Source: Niabella agricola (lineage in GTDB: Bacteria; Bacteroidota; Bacteroidia; Chitinophagales; Chitinophagaceae). From it: 64,000 nt of DNA. Position 1 is the first letter of the stretch. Each line of letters starts with the position of its first letter. Of the stretch, positions 1 through 9,700 are shown in pieces. Where the stretch lies: the NCBI RefSeq assembly GCF_021538615.1, contig NZ_JAJHIZ010000002.1, positions 186,001 through 250,000 of the forward strand. The letters run 5' to 3'. The position numbers and the translations under genes are program-made. The notes beneath the pieces were generated by a model that worked only from the letters and a program-made list of their open reading frames with translations, searched no databases and was not told the DNA's origin.

Positions 1-218
1 GGACCCTGCTGACCACCGCTACACAAACAAAGCCCTCCGGGCTTCCCGAGGGGCAGCTTTCGCAGGCGGATATTGATGCGGCACTGGCCGGGTATACCGT
101 AGTGTTTCCGCTGAATACGCCCAAGGTGCGGTACATCCGTTTTAAAACCCTGAAGAACTGGTCGAACGGAACCTATGTGAATTTTTATGAGATCATGATG
201 TGGGGCGATACTAAATAA
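1..218 (+). CDS. 3' end of a DUF5000/discoidin-like PUL lipoprotein (partial)
   Basis: Only the last 71 codons are inside the window; the frame is open from base 3 and stops with TAA at 216-218. The visible end (VRYIRFKTLKNWSNGTYVNF, then YEIMMWGD) resembles the C-terminus of the next gene (FRYYRLKLLSNWGGSHFMTL, then EEITFY). The two proteins therefore share a C-terminal domain, which looks like the F5/8-type-C/DUF5000 beta-sandwich found in Bacteroidota PUL surface proteins. A glycan-binding role is inference. It lies 28 bp upstream of the next gene and is probably in the same operon. Confidence 0.7.
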   Translation, partial: TLLTTATQTKPSGLPEGQLSQADIDAALAGYTVVFPLNTPKVRYIRFKTLKNWSNGTYVNFYEIMMWGDTK

Positions 219-246
219 TTCATCTGTTAACAAGAAATACGAATAC

Positions 247-1452
247 ATGAAACGGATCAATAGTGTAATAGTTTTAGGGATGCTGCTGGTGGCCGCTATG
301 CAGTCCTGTACCAAAACCAGCGGCGATGCCTATCGCCGGTACCTGGAAAGCGGCGAGATCACCTACCCGGGACGGCTGGATACGGTGATTGTGCGGCCCG
401 GGCATAACCGCATACAGCTTGCTGTCGTGCTGGGCAATGATCCGCTGGTAACCCGGTTGAGCATCCACTGGAACAACGGCCGCGATTCGATGGAGGTGCC
501 CGTAAAACGCACAAAGGGAAGAGACACCCTTAACATATTGGTACCCGACCTCAGGGAAGGGAACTATAATTTCACCCTTTATACCTACGACAAAGAAAAT
601 CATCAATCGGTAGTGGTCAATGCCTTTGGTGTGGCCTACGGTCAGAATTATACGGGGTCACTGGTGAACCGTACCCTGAGATCGGTGGAGCAATCGGAAG
701 ACGGAAATAACCTGGTGCTGAACTGGGGCGAACCGGCCGGCGGTGAGCTGGGTGTTGATGTGGATTATACCGGGGCAAACGGAAGCGCCCAAAAGGTGGT
801 GGTAGCGCCAACGGAAACGCGTACTGTACTGCCGGACTACCAGGGCAAATCGGTGCTCAGCTACCGGTCTAAATACAAACCGGATTCCACTGCTTTTGAA
901 TTTTTTTACCCCGAAGCTTCCACCGTTACACTGCCGGCATTTGAGCGCCGTTTGCCTAAGTCGGGTTTTAAGGTGCTGGAGCTGCCAACCGATGTAAAAG
1001 ACGGCGGGTACGGCTGGCTGTTGCCTTATTTATGGGATGAAAAATATGATCCGCCGGGCTTTGCTACACAATCCATCATTCCCTGTTGGTTTACGATCGA
1101 CTGCGGATCTGCAGCAGCGCTCAGCCGCTTTAAAGTATGGCAGGCCAACGACCGGTTATACCAGCTGGAGAGCGTAAAAACATTCGAATTGTATGGAAGC
1201 AATAACCCGGCAGCGGATGGCAGCTGGGCCAGCTGGACGAAGATCGGTTCCTATCAATCCATTAAACCTTCCGGACTCCCGGTAGGGAATAATACGCAGG
1301 CGGATATCGATTATGCAAAAGCCGGTGAGGAGTTTTCCGTACCGGAGGGAACCGGGAAGTTCCGGTACTACCGGCTTAAATTGCTGTCGAACTGGGGCGG
1401 CAGCCATTTTATGACCCTGGAAGAAATAACCTTTTATACGCATGACCGGTAA
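247..1452 (+). CDS. DUF4998-type surface lipoprotein with C-terminal discoidin-like domain
   Basis: This is a 401-aa predicted lipoprotein: a hydrophobic signal is followed by a lipobox-type Cys at residue 21. The N-terminal part, about residues 30-135, resembles the DUF4998 module of PUL lipoproteins, with the pattern Y-PGR-D-V---PG-NR and later G-Y-F-LYTYD. The C-terminal 150 residues form a discoidin/F5-8-C-like domain (FTIDCGSAAALSRFKVWQ; YRLKLLSNWGG) shared with the partial gene upstream. No catalytic motif is visible. It most likely sits on the outer membrane and binds glycan next to the GH92 enzymes downstream. The family call rests on pattern memory; the lipoprotein call is firm. Confidence 0.75.
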   Translation: MKRINSVIVLGMLLVAAMQSCTKTSGDAYRRYLESGEITYPGRLDTVIVRPGHNRIQLAVVLGNDPLVTRLSIHWNNGRDSMEVPVKRTKGRDTLNILVPDLREGNYNFTLYTYDKENHQSVVVNAFGVAYGQNYTGSLVNRTLRSVEQSEDGNNLVLNWGEPAGGELGVDVDYTGANGSAQKVVVAPTETRTVLPDYQGKSVLSYRSKYKPDSTAFEFFYPEASTVTLPAFERRLPKSGFKVLELPTDVKDGGYGWLLPYLWDEKYDPPGFATQSIIPCWFTIDCGSAAALSRFKVWQANDRLYQLESVKTFELYGSNNPAADGSWASWTKIGSYQSIKPSGLPVGNNTQADIDYAKAGEEFSVPEGTGKFRYYRLKLLSNWGGSHFMTLEEITFYTHDR

Positions 1453-1460
1453 TCGTTTTT

Positions 1461-1910
1461 CCCGCAGACTTACGCCGATTTTTTGCGCTGATCTTCGCAG
1501 AAAATCAATCCGCGGAAATCAGCGGTGTATGCAATCTGCGCCCATTAGCGGGAAAGCCGAAGGCCTCAATTTTTTTGGAAAAGCTTGAACGACTTAAAAT
1601 GAAGCGATTTGAATGTTTGGATGTGGTGGTATTTCCCGCAGATCTTCGCAGATTTTTTGCGCTAATCTTCGCAGAAAACCAATCAGCGGAAATCAGCGGT
1701 GTATTCAATCTGGCCCATCAGCGGGAAAGCCGAATGCCTCAATTTTTTTGGAAAAGCTTGAACGACTTAAAATGAAGCGATTTGAATGTTTGGATGTGGT
1801 GGTATTTCCCGCAAATCTTCGCCGATTTTTTGCGCAAATCTTCGCAGAAAATCAATCCGCAGAAATCAGCGGTGTATGCAATCTGCGCCCATCAGCGGGA
1901 AAGCCGAATG
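1461..1910. repeat. Tandem repeat, ~174-bp period, family A (CCCGC...GCGGG modules)
   Basis: Three units begin at 1461, 1635 and 1808 (periods 174 and 173). Each has a module of about 91 bp opening with CCCGCAGA or CCCGCAAAT and closing with ATTAGCGGG or ATCAGCGGG (1461-1552, 1635-1725, 1808-1899). The modules are separated by an ~82-bp spacer that is itself almost identical between copies. It fills the gap between the lipoprotein and the metalloprotease gene. Reading frames crossing it translate the repeat and are not credible genes. Related modules occur at 15076, 23892-24654 and 25171. Confidence 0.9.
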
Positions 1911-1942
1911 CCTCAAAGAATACTTCAATCTTAAAATAAAAA

Positions 1943-2653
1943 ATGCAATTGAAATTTTATAAGAAAACCCCGTTGCTCCTGGTCCCGGTTTTGCTTTGTA
2001 TGGGATTTCGCAGCAACAGTATAGGTAAGAAAGCTGGTGCAGATCCATTGGCCGATACCATCCGGCAAAAGGGCATTACATTGATTGTCGAGGACCGGTC
2101 GGAAGGTATGGACAACCTGCAGAAGCAGGGCCTCATCCGCACTTTTTTTACCAATTATCCCCGCTTCATAAAAACCTTTAACCCAAAGGCTACCCGCACC
2201 ATCCTTTTTAGAATAGACTCCGGTTATACAGGTGTGGCCTATGCCGATGCAAAACTGGGGATGGTGTGCTATGGCGCCGATTATATGAAAAAACATCCGA
2301 AGGATATGGATGTGGTTACGCACGAGGTGATGCATGTGATACAGAACTATCCGTCTGGTCCGGGATGGGTAACCGAAGGTATTGCAGATTATGTACGGCA
2401 TGTATATGGGGTAAATAATGCGGCTACCGGCTGGGCCCTGCGCAGTCCGCGGCCAGGCGAATCGTATACCAACGGCTATGGTACCGCCGCAAGGCTTTTT
2501 GCCTGGATAGAGCGGCGCGTGCAGAAAGGGACCGTTAAGAAACTGAATGCCGCTATGCGCTCCGGAACGTATACCGATAACTTCTGGATAAAAGAAACCG
2601 GTAAAAGCATTGAGCAGTTGTGGCAGGATTACATCAATAAGCCGGAACTTTAG
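1943..2653 (+). CDS. Basic secretory protein (BSP) family zinc metalloprotease
   Basis: This 236-aa protein has an N-terminal hydrophobic segment (about residues 9-20). The core matches the plant/bacterial 'basic secretory protein' peptidase-like family: HEVMH at residues 127-131 is the zinc-binding helix, followed by GWVTEGIADYVRHVYG, where the Glu and the third His are the expected remaining ligand/catalytic elements. The C-terminal FW-KETGKSIEQLWQDY is also typical. It is probably exported and degrades protein. Its position between PUL lipoproteins and GH92 mannosidases suggests it may attack the protein part of glycoproteins, which is inference. The ATG at 1943 follows an A-rich stretch. 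Confidence 0.82.
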   Translation: MQLKFYKKTPLLLVPVLLCMGFRSNSIGKKAGADPLADTIRQKGITLIVEDRSEGMDNLQKQGLIRTFFTNYPRFIKTFNPKATRTILFRIDSGYTGVAYADAKLGMVCYGADYMKKHPKDMDVVTHEVMHVIQNYPSGPGWVTEGIADYVRHVYGVNNAATGWALRSPRPGESYTNGYGTAARLFAWIERRVQKGTVKKLNAAMRSGTYTDNFWIKETGKSIEQLWQDYINKPEL

Positions 2654-2734
2654 CAAACAAAGAACCGGCACATCAAAAATACGTTCATGGTACAAACCGT
2701 TACCAGTCCGGATTTTTTGAAACGAAGTAGAATC

Positions 2735-5017
2735 ATGAAGGAAATGAAAGCGTATCTGAGGACCTGCTGCATCAGTTGCATGGCTGCACTGGCAGGCATG
2801 GCAGCCGGTGCGCAGCAGCGGCAACCCATCGATTATGTGGATCCGATGATCGGAACCTCCAATTCCCGGTGGATGTTGTTTCCCGGTGCCACCATGCCCA
2901 ACGGGATGGTAAAGCTGAGCCCCGACAATCAGCGCAATGTATGGCAGGGTGGATATGAATACAGCATCGGAAGCATTCATGGCTTTAGTCATATACATGG
3001 ATGGACCATGGCCGGCTTGCTTACGATGCCCACCAACGGGGATCTGGCACTGACGCCCGGGCTTCCGGATGATCCCTTCAAGGGTGCGGGTGCCGGTTAT
3101 CATTCGCGGTTCCGGCATGAGGATGAAAAAGCCACCCCGGGTTATTACGCCGTATACCTGATGGATTCACGTATAAAAGCAGAGCTTACGGCCACGGAGC
3201 GTACCGGCGTGCAGCGGTACTCATTTCCCGCCGATCCTTCCAACCGCGTGATGATCCAGCTGAACCTGCCATCGGAATATGGGATGGAATTAAAAGACGC
3301 CGTCATTACCCGGGTAAATAACCAGGAAGTGGAGGGCTTTGCACATACGGTTACCGCCGGTTTTAACGACTACCACCTGTATTTTGTCATGCAGTTCAGT
3401 AAACCCTTTGCGGCCTTTCACGGATTTACGGGACAAGGCACAACAGACGGCGATACGGCACGGCTGAAGGATGGCATCGGTGCTTATGTAAGCTTTCCGA
3501 CAACCATGCCGCAGCAGGTAGTCGTTCGCACGGGCATCTCCTTTGTATCGGCTACGCAGGCGAGGCTGAATTTACAGACGGAATTAAAAGATTTCGGGTG
3601 GAACTTTGATGCGGTGGTAGCGCACAGTCGTAACACCTGGAGCGCTTTGCTGAATACCATTTCCGTAAATGGCGGATCAGAAGAAAATAAAACAAAATTC
3701 TATACCAACCTGTACCGTTGTTTTACAGCTAAAATGATCATGAGCGATGTAAACGGTAAATACCGGGATGCCTGCGAAAAGGAGCAACAGCTGCCCGCAG
3801 GGCGGAAAGTGATGATTGGCGGAGATGCCTACTGGAACAGTTTCTGGAACCTGAACCTGTTGTGGACCCTGGCTACACCGGAGCTGGTGGAGCAACTGGT
3901 AGATACACAGCTGGAGTTGTTTGAAAAGATGGGCTGGCTTTCTAAAGGACCCGCCGGCATCGAATACTCCGGCATCATGGAAGGATCGCACCAGATGGCA
4001 TTAATGGCCAGTGCTTACCGGAAAGGCATCGTAAAGAAAGATGTGGAAACGGCCTATGCTGCTATGAAGAAGCATGTTACGGTGGAGCCGCAGCCGCTTT
4101 GCGGCGGAAACCCGGGAAACCCGCAAATAAGCGTGTATGCAGAAAAGGGTTTTGTTCCGGTTGAAAAAGGCGTTACTTCCAAAACGCTGGATTATGCCTA
4201 TGACGACTGGTGCGTGGCGCAGATGGCACAGCTTTTAAATAAAAAAGAAGACTACCGTTTTTTTCTGAAGCGGTCGGCCAGCTGGAAAAATGTATTTGAT
4301 ACGGCCCGGGGCTATGTGGTGCCACGGAAGGCAGACGGTGCCTTTATGGATGGGTTCGACCGGTTCTCGGTCAACCATTTTATTGAAGGCAACTCCTGGC
4401 AGTATTCCTTTTATGTGCCGCATGACGTGGAAGGGCTGGTGCGCCTGATGAAGCCGGAGCGCTTTTTGAGCCGGCTTAAGGAGGGGTTTGAAAAGTCGGA
4501 ATTTTACCGGTTTGCGGCACATGCCCTGGACCGCACCATGGGACAATCGGCGGAGTACTACATCAATCATGGCAATGAAGTGAACATGCAGGCGGCCTAT
4601 CTTTTCAACTATGCCGGCCGGCCAGATCTTACACAATACTATACCCGCCGGATCCTTGATGTGTTTTATGATGCTTCGCCCTATGTAGGCTGGAACGGAG
4701 ATGAGGATGAAGGGCAGATGGGCGCCTGGTTTGTGATGAGCGCGCTGGGATTGTTTGAAATGAATGGCGGTACCGATGAAAACCAGCGGGTAGATATCAC
4801 CAGTCCCTTGTTCAGTGAAGCACGCATCCGGCTGAACAATGCCTATTATAAAGGAAAGGAATTTGTGATTAGGGCATATGACCATACCCCGGGCAATATT
4901 TACATCCGGTCTATGAAATTGAATGGCAAAACACTGAAAGAACACTACATTCGTTTTAATGATATTGTAAACGGGGGCTTGCTGGAACTGTATATGACGG
5001 CAACACCTCCCCGATAA
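2735..5017 (+). CDS. GH92 family alpha-mannosidase
   Basis: This is a 760-aa secreted glycoside hydrolase. The start at 2735 is preferred over an upstream in-frame ATG at 2687 because it places a normal signal peptide (MKEMKAYLRTCC..., cleavage after AGAQ) at the N-terminus. GH92 hallmarks are YVDPMIGTSNSRWMLFPGAT near the N-terminus, GGDAYWNSFWNLN in the middle and GWNGDEDEGQMGAWFVMSAL, with the acidic cluster D656-E659. GH92 enzymes are Ca2+-dependent inverting exo-alpha-mannosidases. The exact linkage cannot be read from sequence. A second GH92 lies downstream at 6782. Confidence 0.93.
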   Translation: MKEMKAYLRTCCISCMAALAGMAAGAQQRQPIDYVDPMIGTSNSRWMLFPGATMPNGMVKLSPDNQRNVWQGGYEYSIGSIHGFSHIHGWTMAGLLTMPTNGDLALTPGLPDDPFKGAGAGYHSRFRHEDEKATPGYYAVYLMDSRIKAELTATERTGVQRYSFPADPSNRVMIQLNLPSEYGMELKDAVITRVNNQEVEGFAHTVTAGFNDYHLYFVMQFSKPFAAFHGFTGQGTTDGDTARLKDGIGAYVSFPTTMPQQVVVRTGISFVSATQARLNLQTELKDFGWNFDAVVAHSRNTWSALLNTISVNGGSEENKTKFYTNLYRCFTAKMIMSDVNGKYRDACEKEQQLPAGRKVMIGGDAYWNSFWNLNLLWTLATPELVEQLVDTQLELFEKMGWLSKGPAGIEYSGIMEGSHQMALMASAYRKGIVKKDVETAYAAMKKHVTVEPQPLCGGNPGNPQISVYAEKGFVPVEKGVTSKTLDYAYDDWCVAQMAQLLNKKEDYRFFLKRSASWKNVFDTARGYVVPRKADGAFMDGFDRFSVNHFIEGNSWQYSFYVPHDVEGLVRLMKPERFLSRLKEGFEKSEFYRFAAHALDRTMGQSAEYYINHGNEVNMQAAYLFNYAGRPDLTQYYTRRILDVFYDASPYVGWNGDEDEGQMGAWFVMSALGLFEMNGGTDENQRVDITSPLFSEARIRLNNAYYKGKEFVIRAYDHTPGNIYIRSMKLNGKTLKEHYIRFNDIVNGGLLELYMTATPPR

Positions 5018-5063
5018 CGCTGACGCATTTTTAAAGATTTAAACAGAAGAATAAATAACATTT

Positions 5064-6401
5064 ATGAAGCGACTATTTTTATTGAACCTTGTTTTTTTAC
5101 TGGCCGGGGCGCAGGCGCAAACCGGAAAACTGAACCTGTCGTCCTATGCGGGCCGGGTAGCTGCGGGTGGCATCAGCAAAAAGGAGCTGGCCGCTCAAAT
5201 ATTGGCCGATGAGCGGCTGGATACCGTACGGGCCCGTGCCTTGCGCATCCTTACCGGCTTTAATGCCGGCACCGGTTATGGGGAGATCTGGATCCGGGAT
5301 TTTAATACCTTTATTAAGGGCTCGCTTAAGGCGCGGGATCAAAAAGATGTAAAGGATGCCCTGTTGTTGTTCTTTAAAATACAGGGTGCAGATGGCAATA
5401 TTCCCGACGGGGCCATTAATAAAAAACAGGCGAATATCGGTTATAAATACAGTTACTCCAACCTGGCGCCGGACTGGGCCGCTCATAAAAATACGGTGGA
5501 AACGGACCAGGAATCCTCCCTGGTGCAGGCGGTGAAAAAATACATTGATGTTACCGGGGATAAAAGCATCCTGCAGGAAACCATTGGCGGGCAAACAGTA
5601 TTGCAGCGGCTGGAAGCGGCATTGAACTATGTAATGACCGAACGCTGGTCAAAAGAATACGGACTGGTAAAAGGGGCTACCACCATCGACTGGGGTGATG
5701 TACAACCCGAAAAAGGCTGGGGTGTGGCGCTGAACGAAAAAACAAAATGGGCCATTGATATTTATGACAATGCCATGTTTGTAATGGCCCTTAATGATTT
5801 TATCGGGATGACGCCGGAGTCCGGAGCCTTGCATAAAAAATGGCAGATAACGGCCAATACCATCAAGAAGAATATCCGCAAACATCTTTGGGATGCTGCA
5901 CGAGCAAAATACATCCCGCATATTTATTTAAACGGAAGCCCGTTCTCAAAAAGCTTTGATGAACGCAGTATCCTGTATACCGGGGGTACCACTTGTGCCA
6001 TCCTGGCCGGCATGCATAGCAGTAAGGAGATCAAAAAGATCAACGATCAGTTTTTGCAGGCGGCAGAGAAAGAAAAATTCGCCACCATCGGTATGACGGT
6101 TTACCCGCCCTACCCGGTGGAAGAATTCCCCAATATGGCCGCTTATCATTATCAGAATGCCGGCGACTGGACCTGGTTTGGCGGACGGATGATCCATGCC
6201 CTGGCGGCTAACGGAATGGCACAGGAAGCATACGCGGAAATGAGCCCGATGATCGACCGGGTATTAAAGAATAAAGGATTTTACGAATGGTACGATGTGC
6301 GCAATAGCAAGGCCTCCGGGTCGGGCGATTTCAGGGGAGAAGCCGGGGTGTTGTATGATGCGATTGAACTATTGAGAGACTGGGCGAGGGGAGTGAAGTA
6401 G
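5064..6401 (+). CDS. Secreted (alpha/alpha)6-barrel (six-hairpin) glycoside hydrolase
   Basis: This 445-aa protein starts with a signal peptide (MKRLFLLNLVFLLAGAQAQ). Helical-repeat composition and motifs such as GYGEIWIRDFNTFI, GNIPDG, TDQESSLVQAVKKYI and NAGDWTWFGGRM look like a six-hairpin glycosidase (GH63/GH15/MGH1-like superfamily). I cannot assign the CAZy family with confidence. Acidic residues in IRDF, TDQE and FRGEAGVLYDA are candidate catalytic positions. It begins 46 bp after a GH92 gene and precedes another, so it probably acts in the same mannose-glycan pathway. Confidence 0.68.
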   Translation: MKRLFLLNLVFLLAGAQAQTGKLNLSSYAGRVAAGGISKKELAAQILADERLDTVRARALRILTGFNAGTGYGEIWIRDFNTFIKGSLKARDQKDVKDALLLFFKIQGADGNIPDGAINKKQANIGYKYSYSNLAPDWAAHKNTVETDQESSLVQAVKKYIDVTGDKSILQETIGGQTVLQRLEAALNYVMTERWSKEYGLVKGATTIDWGDVQPEKGWGVALNEKTKWAIDIYDNAMFVMALNDFIGMTPESGALHKKWQITANTIKKNIRKHLWDAARAKYIPHIYLNGSPFSKSFDERSILYTGGTTCAILAGMHSSKEIKKINDQFLQAAEKEKFATIGMTVYPPYPVEEFPNMAAYHYQNAGDWTWFGGRMIHALAANGMAQEAYAEMSPMIDRVLKNKGFYEWYDVRNSKASGSGDFRGEAGVLYDAIELLRDWARGVK

Positions 6402-6471
6402 GGAATGGTGAATGGTTAATAGTGATTGGGGAATAGGCAATGATGAATTAACGTCGTTATGGAAGCTATCG

Positions 6472-6720
6472 TTGCGCACCTTGCGTGGCCCTGGCGCTCT
6501 TTGCGGTAAAATTGAACCGCTATGGACGCAAAGTATTCGCGAAGGTCGCGATGAAAGTTGTGATGGTCCCTGTCCTTGCGCACCTTGCGTAATCCCTTGC
6601 GCTCTTTGCGGTAAAATTGAACCGCTATGGACGCAATGCATCCGCGAAGGTCGCGATGAAAGTTGTTAAGGCATATGTCCTTGCGCGCCTTGCGTGATCC
6701 TTGCGCTCTTTGCGGTTTAA
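6472..6720. repeat. Tandem repeat, ~104-bp period, family C
   Basis: Three copies start with TTGCGCACC or TTGCGCGCC at 6472, 6576 and 6681, the third truncated after about 40 bp. Each full unit contains CTCTTTGCGGT ... ACCGC ... GACGCAA, so CTTTGCG/CGCAAAG and GCGGT/ACCGC can pair into a hairpin. The array occupies the 380-bp gap between the six-hairpin glycosidase and the second GH92. The third copy runs into the apparent upstream extension of the GH92 reading frame, a reason to place that gene's start at 6782. Confidence 0.88.
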
Positions 6721-6781
6721 ATCAAATGGTAGCACAAAAGACGGGAATCAACTAATACGTAGTTTAAATATCCATGATCGT

Positions 6782-9700
6782 ATGCATAAACATATTTTGC
6801 TGAAAACATGCTTGTCCGTTTATTTAACGGCGGTAACCATCCTTTGCAACAGCCAGGAGCGGGTGATCTGGAGCATTGGAAAAAAAGACAACAGCGCCGC
6901 AGAGTTTGCGCTGGCCCCGGGTAGGTACCAGGATTTTCTAAAAGAAGATTTTGGATGGGAAAACCGGCAATACATCATCGGGCGGTCGGATCCAAAGAAA
7001 GATTGGCCCTATGTACTGCCCGGCCCTGCCGATGCCTGGGGCGGTACCAGTCCTACAGCAGGTATCCGCACCCAGGTGCTGAACCTGTTGTTTGATCTGA
7101 AAACCGTGGATCCGGAGGCCGCCGGTGCCCTCATCGTAGACATCCTGCATACCCATGTTAACTTACCCCCGTATTTAAAAATTACCGTTAATGGACGGTC
7201 GTGGAATTTCCGTTTACCCAAGGGGACAAACGAAGCAGCGCTCACCGGTGATAACCGGAACCTGCTGAACCATACCATCACTATCCCGCTGGGTGCCGCC
7301 ATCCTCAGAACAGGAACAAACGAAGTACAGCTCACCAGTCTCGAAGGCTCCTGGATGGTATTTGATGATTTGCGCATGACGGGCAGTGCAGCAACCGTAT
7401 TGAACCCGGATTCCGCACCCGTGCTTATCCGCGGTGTAAAAGCGGCTCCCTGGAAACGGGATGCAGCCACACAACCCCTGCTGGTGGATATCGTACATAC
7501 AGATGGCCGGCCCATGTTAAACGTAAAGCTGGATGGGCGCACCCTTTTTAATAAAAAACTGGAAGCAGGTGCGGCCACACTGGAAGTGCCCATGCCGGCA
7601 GTAACAAAAAAAATCCATAGTAAGTATACCATTCTTGCCAATGGAAAGCAGGTGGCTTCCGGCACGGTTACCCGCAGCCCACAGCCGCAGGTACAGCCTT
7701 CGGATTATGTGAACACGTTTTTAGGTACCGCGCATTCCCGGTGGATGATTGCACCGGGACCCTGGATGCCTTTTAGCATGGTAAAGCTGAGTCCGGATAA
7801 CCAGAATGCCGGTTGGCAGGCAGGGTACAATCCAACCTTTGAAAGCATCGGCACCTTTAGTCATGTGCATGAGTGGACCATGGCCGGGCTGGGCATGCTA
7901 CCGGTGAACGGACCGCTGAAGATAAAAATGGGCGATGAGTCTGCCTTGAAAAAGGATAGCACCGGATACCGGTCGCGGATCAACAAGGCCACGGAAGAAG
8001 CCCCCCTTGGTTATTATAAAGCCGACCTGGTGGACTATAACATTAAGGCGGAGCTGACATCCACTACCCGTTGCAGTTTTCAGCGTTATACCTATCCGCA
8101 GCAGCAGGACGGACGCGTTATGATCGATTTAAAAATTCCGGCGGAGTACGATTATAAGATCCTCAAAGCCCGGCTCACCCAGGTGGATGCACATACGATT
8201 GAGGGGTACAGCGTACAACAATCCAAAAATGTATGGTCGGCCGATGCCGACCAGGATTATACCATCTATTTCCGGATCGAGTTTGACCGGCCCATAAAGA
8301 AGATGGGCGGCTGGATCAATGATGTGATCACCGGCGGAGACCAGTTGAATGCGGAGCAACCGGAGCAGATGGGTTGCTATGTGGAATTTGACACGCACCA
8401 AACGCCCGTGGTGCAGGTGCGTACAGGCATTTCGTATGTGGATGCTGCGGGTGCCCGGCGCAACCTGCAGGAAGAGGTCAGTACTCCTTTTGGCTGGGAT
8501 TTTAATGCCGTGCGGCAACACCAGGTAAACGCATGGAATGAGCTCCTGGGCAGGGTTCGTATTACCAGTGACGACAGCCGGGAAAAGATGCGGTTCTATA
8601 CCAATCTTTACCGCAGCTTTTGCCGGAACACCTTCAGCGATGTGGACGGACGCTGGGTGGATGCGACGGAAAAGATACAGCAATTGAAAACACCGGGAGA
8701 CCAGGCACTGGGTTGCGATGCCTTCTGGAATACGTTCTGGAACCTGAACCAGGTGTGGAACCTGGTGGCACCGGAATGGTCCGGCAAATGGGTACGCTCA
8801 CAACTGGCCATGTTTGATGCCAATGGCTGGCTGGCGAAGGGCCCAGCAGGGATGGAATACATACCGGTAATGGTGGGTGAGCACGAAATTCCGTTGCTGG
8901 TAAGCGCCTACCAGATGGGCATCCGGGATTATGATACGGGTAGGTTGTTTAAGGCCGTGGTGAAGACCGCTACCTCCAAACCGGAACGCGTGGGCAACGG
9001 GTTTGCAGGCAACCGGGATATTGAAGCCTTTCTGAAATACCAATATGTACCGGCAGACAAAGGCCGGTTTTCCAACACGCTGGAATACGCCTATGATAAC
9101 TGGACGGTGGGCCAGCTGGCAACGGCCATGCGCAGGCCCGAGGCGGCTGTTTTTAATGAACGGGGATCCTGGTGGAAACATGCGATCGATACGGTTTCCG
9201 GGTACGCCCGCATGCGATACAGCAACGGGCAATGGGAGCAAAATTTTGATCCGTATAAATCCGGCGCCAATCATCAGTATGTAGAGGGCAATGCCTGGCA
9301 GCTTACATATTTTGTACCACAGGATGTACCAGCGCTGATCCACGCGGTTGGCAAAGAGCGCTTCACAGACCGGCTTACAAAAGGATTTAAGGCCAGTGAA
9401 CCCTGGCGCTATAATGCACCCGGCGACCAGTATTGGGATTTTCCCGTGGTGCAGGGCAATCAGCAATCGATGCATTTTGCCTTCCTGTTCAACTGGGCCG
9501 GCCAGCCCTGGCAAACGCAGCAATGGAGCCGTTCCATCCTGGACCGTTATTATGGTTTTGGTACGGCCGATGCCTACCTGGGGGATGAAGACCAGGGACA
9601 AATGAGCAGCTGGTTTGTGATGGCCGCACTGGGATTGTTTCAAACGGATGGCGGCTGCAATGTGATACCGGAGTATGAGATCACCAGTCCGCTGTATAAA

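Noticed and set aside
1575..1939. Short plus-strand frames (FECLDVVVFPADLRRFF-type peptides)
   Set aside because: They are translations of the 174-bp repeat in shifting frames.
1931..3118. 395-codon open frame on the minus strand opposite the metalloprotease and GH92 start
   Set aside because: It lies antisense to two well-supported genes, its product is rich in His/Ile/Cys with no family features, and it is explained by the codon pattern of the real genes.
6369..6669. Frames on both strands through the 104-bp repeat
   Set aside because: Products consist of repeated CGKIEPLWTQ or SGSILPQRA units caused by the DNA repeat.
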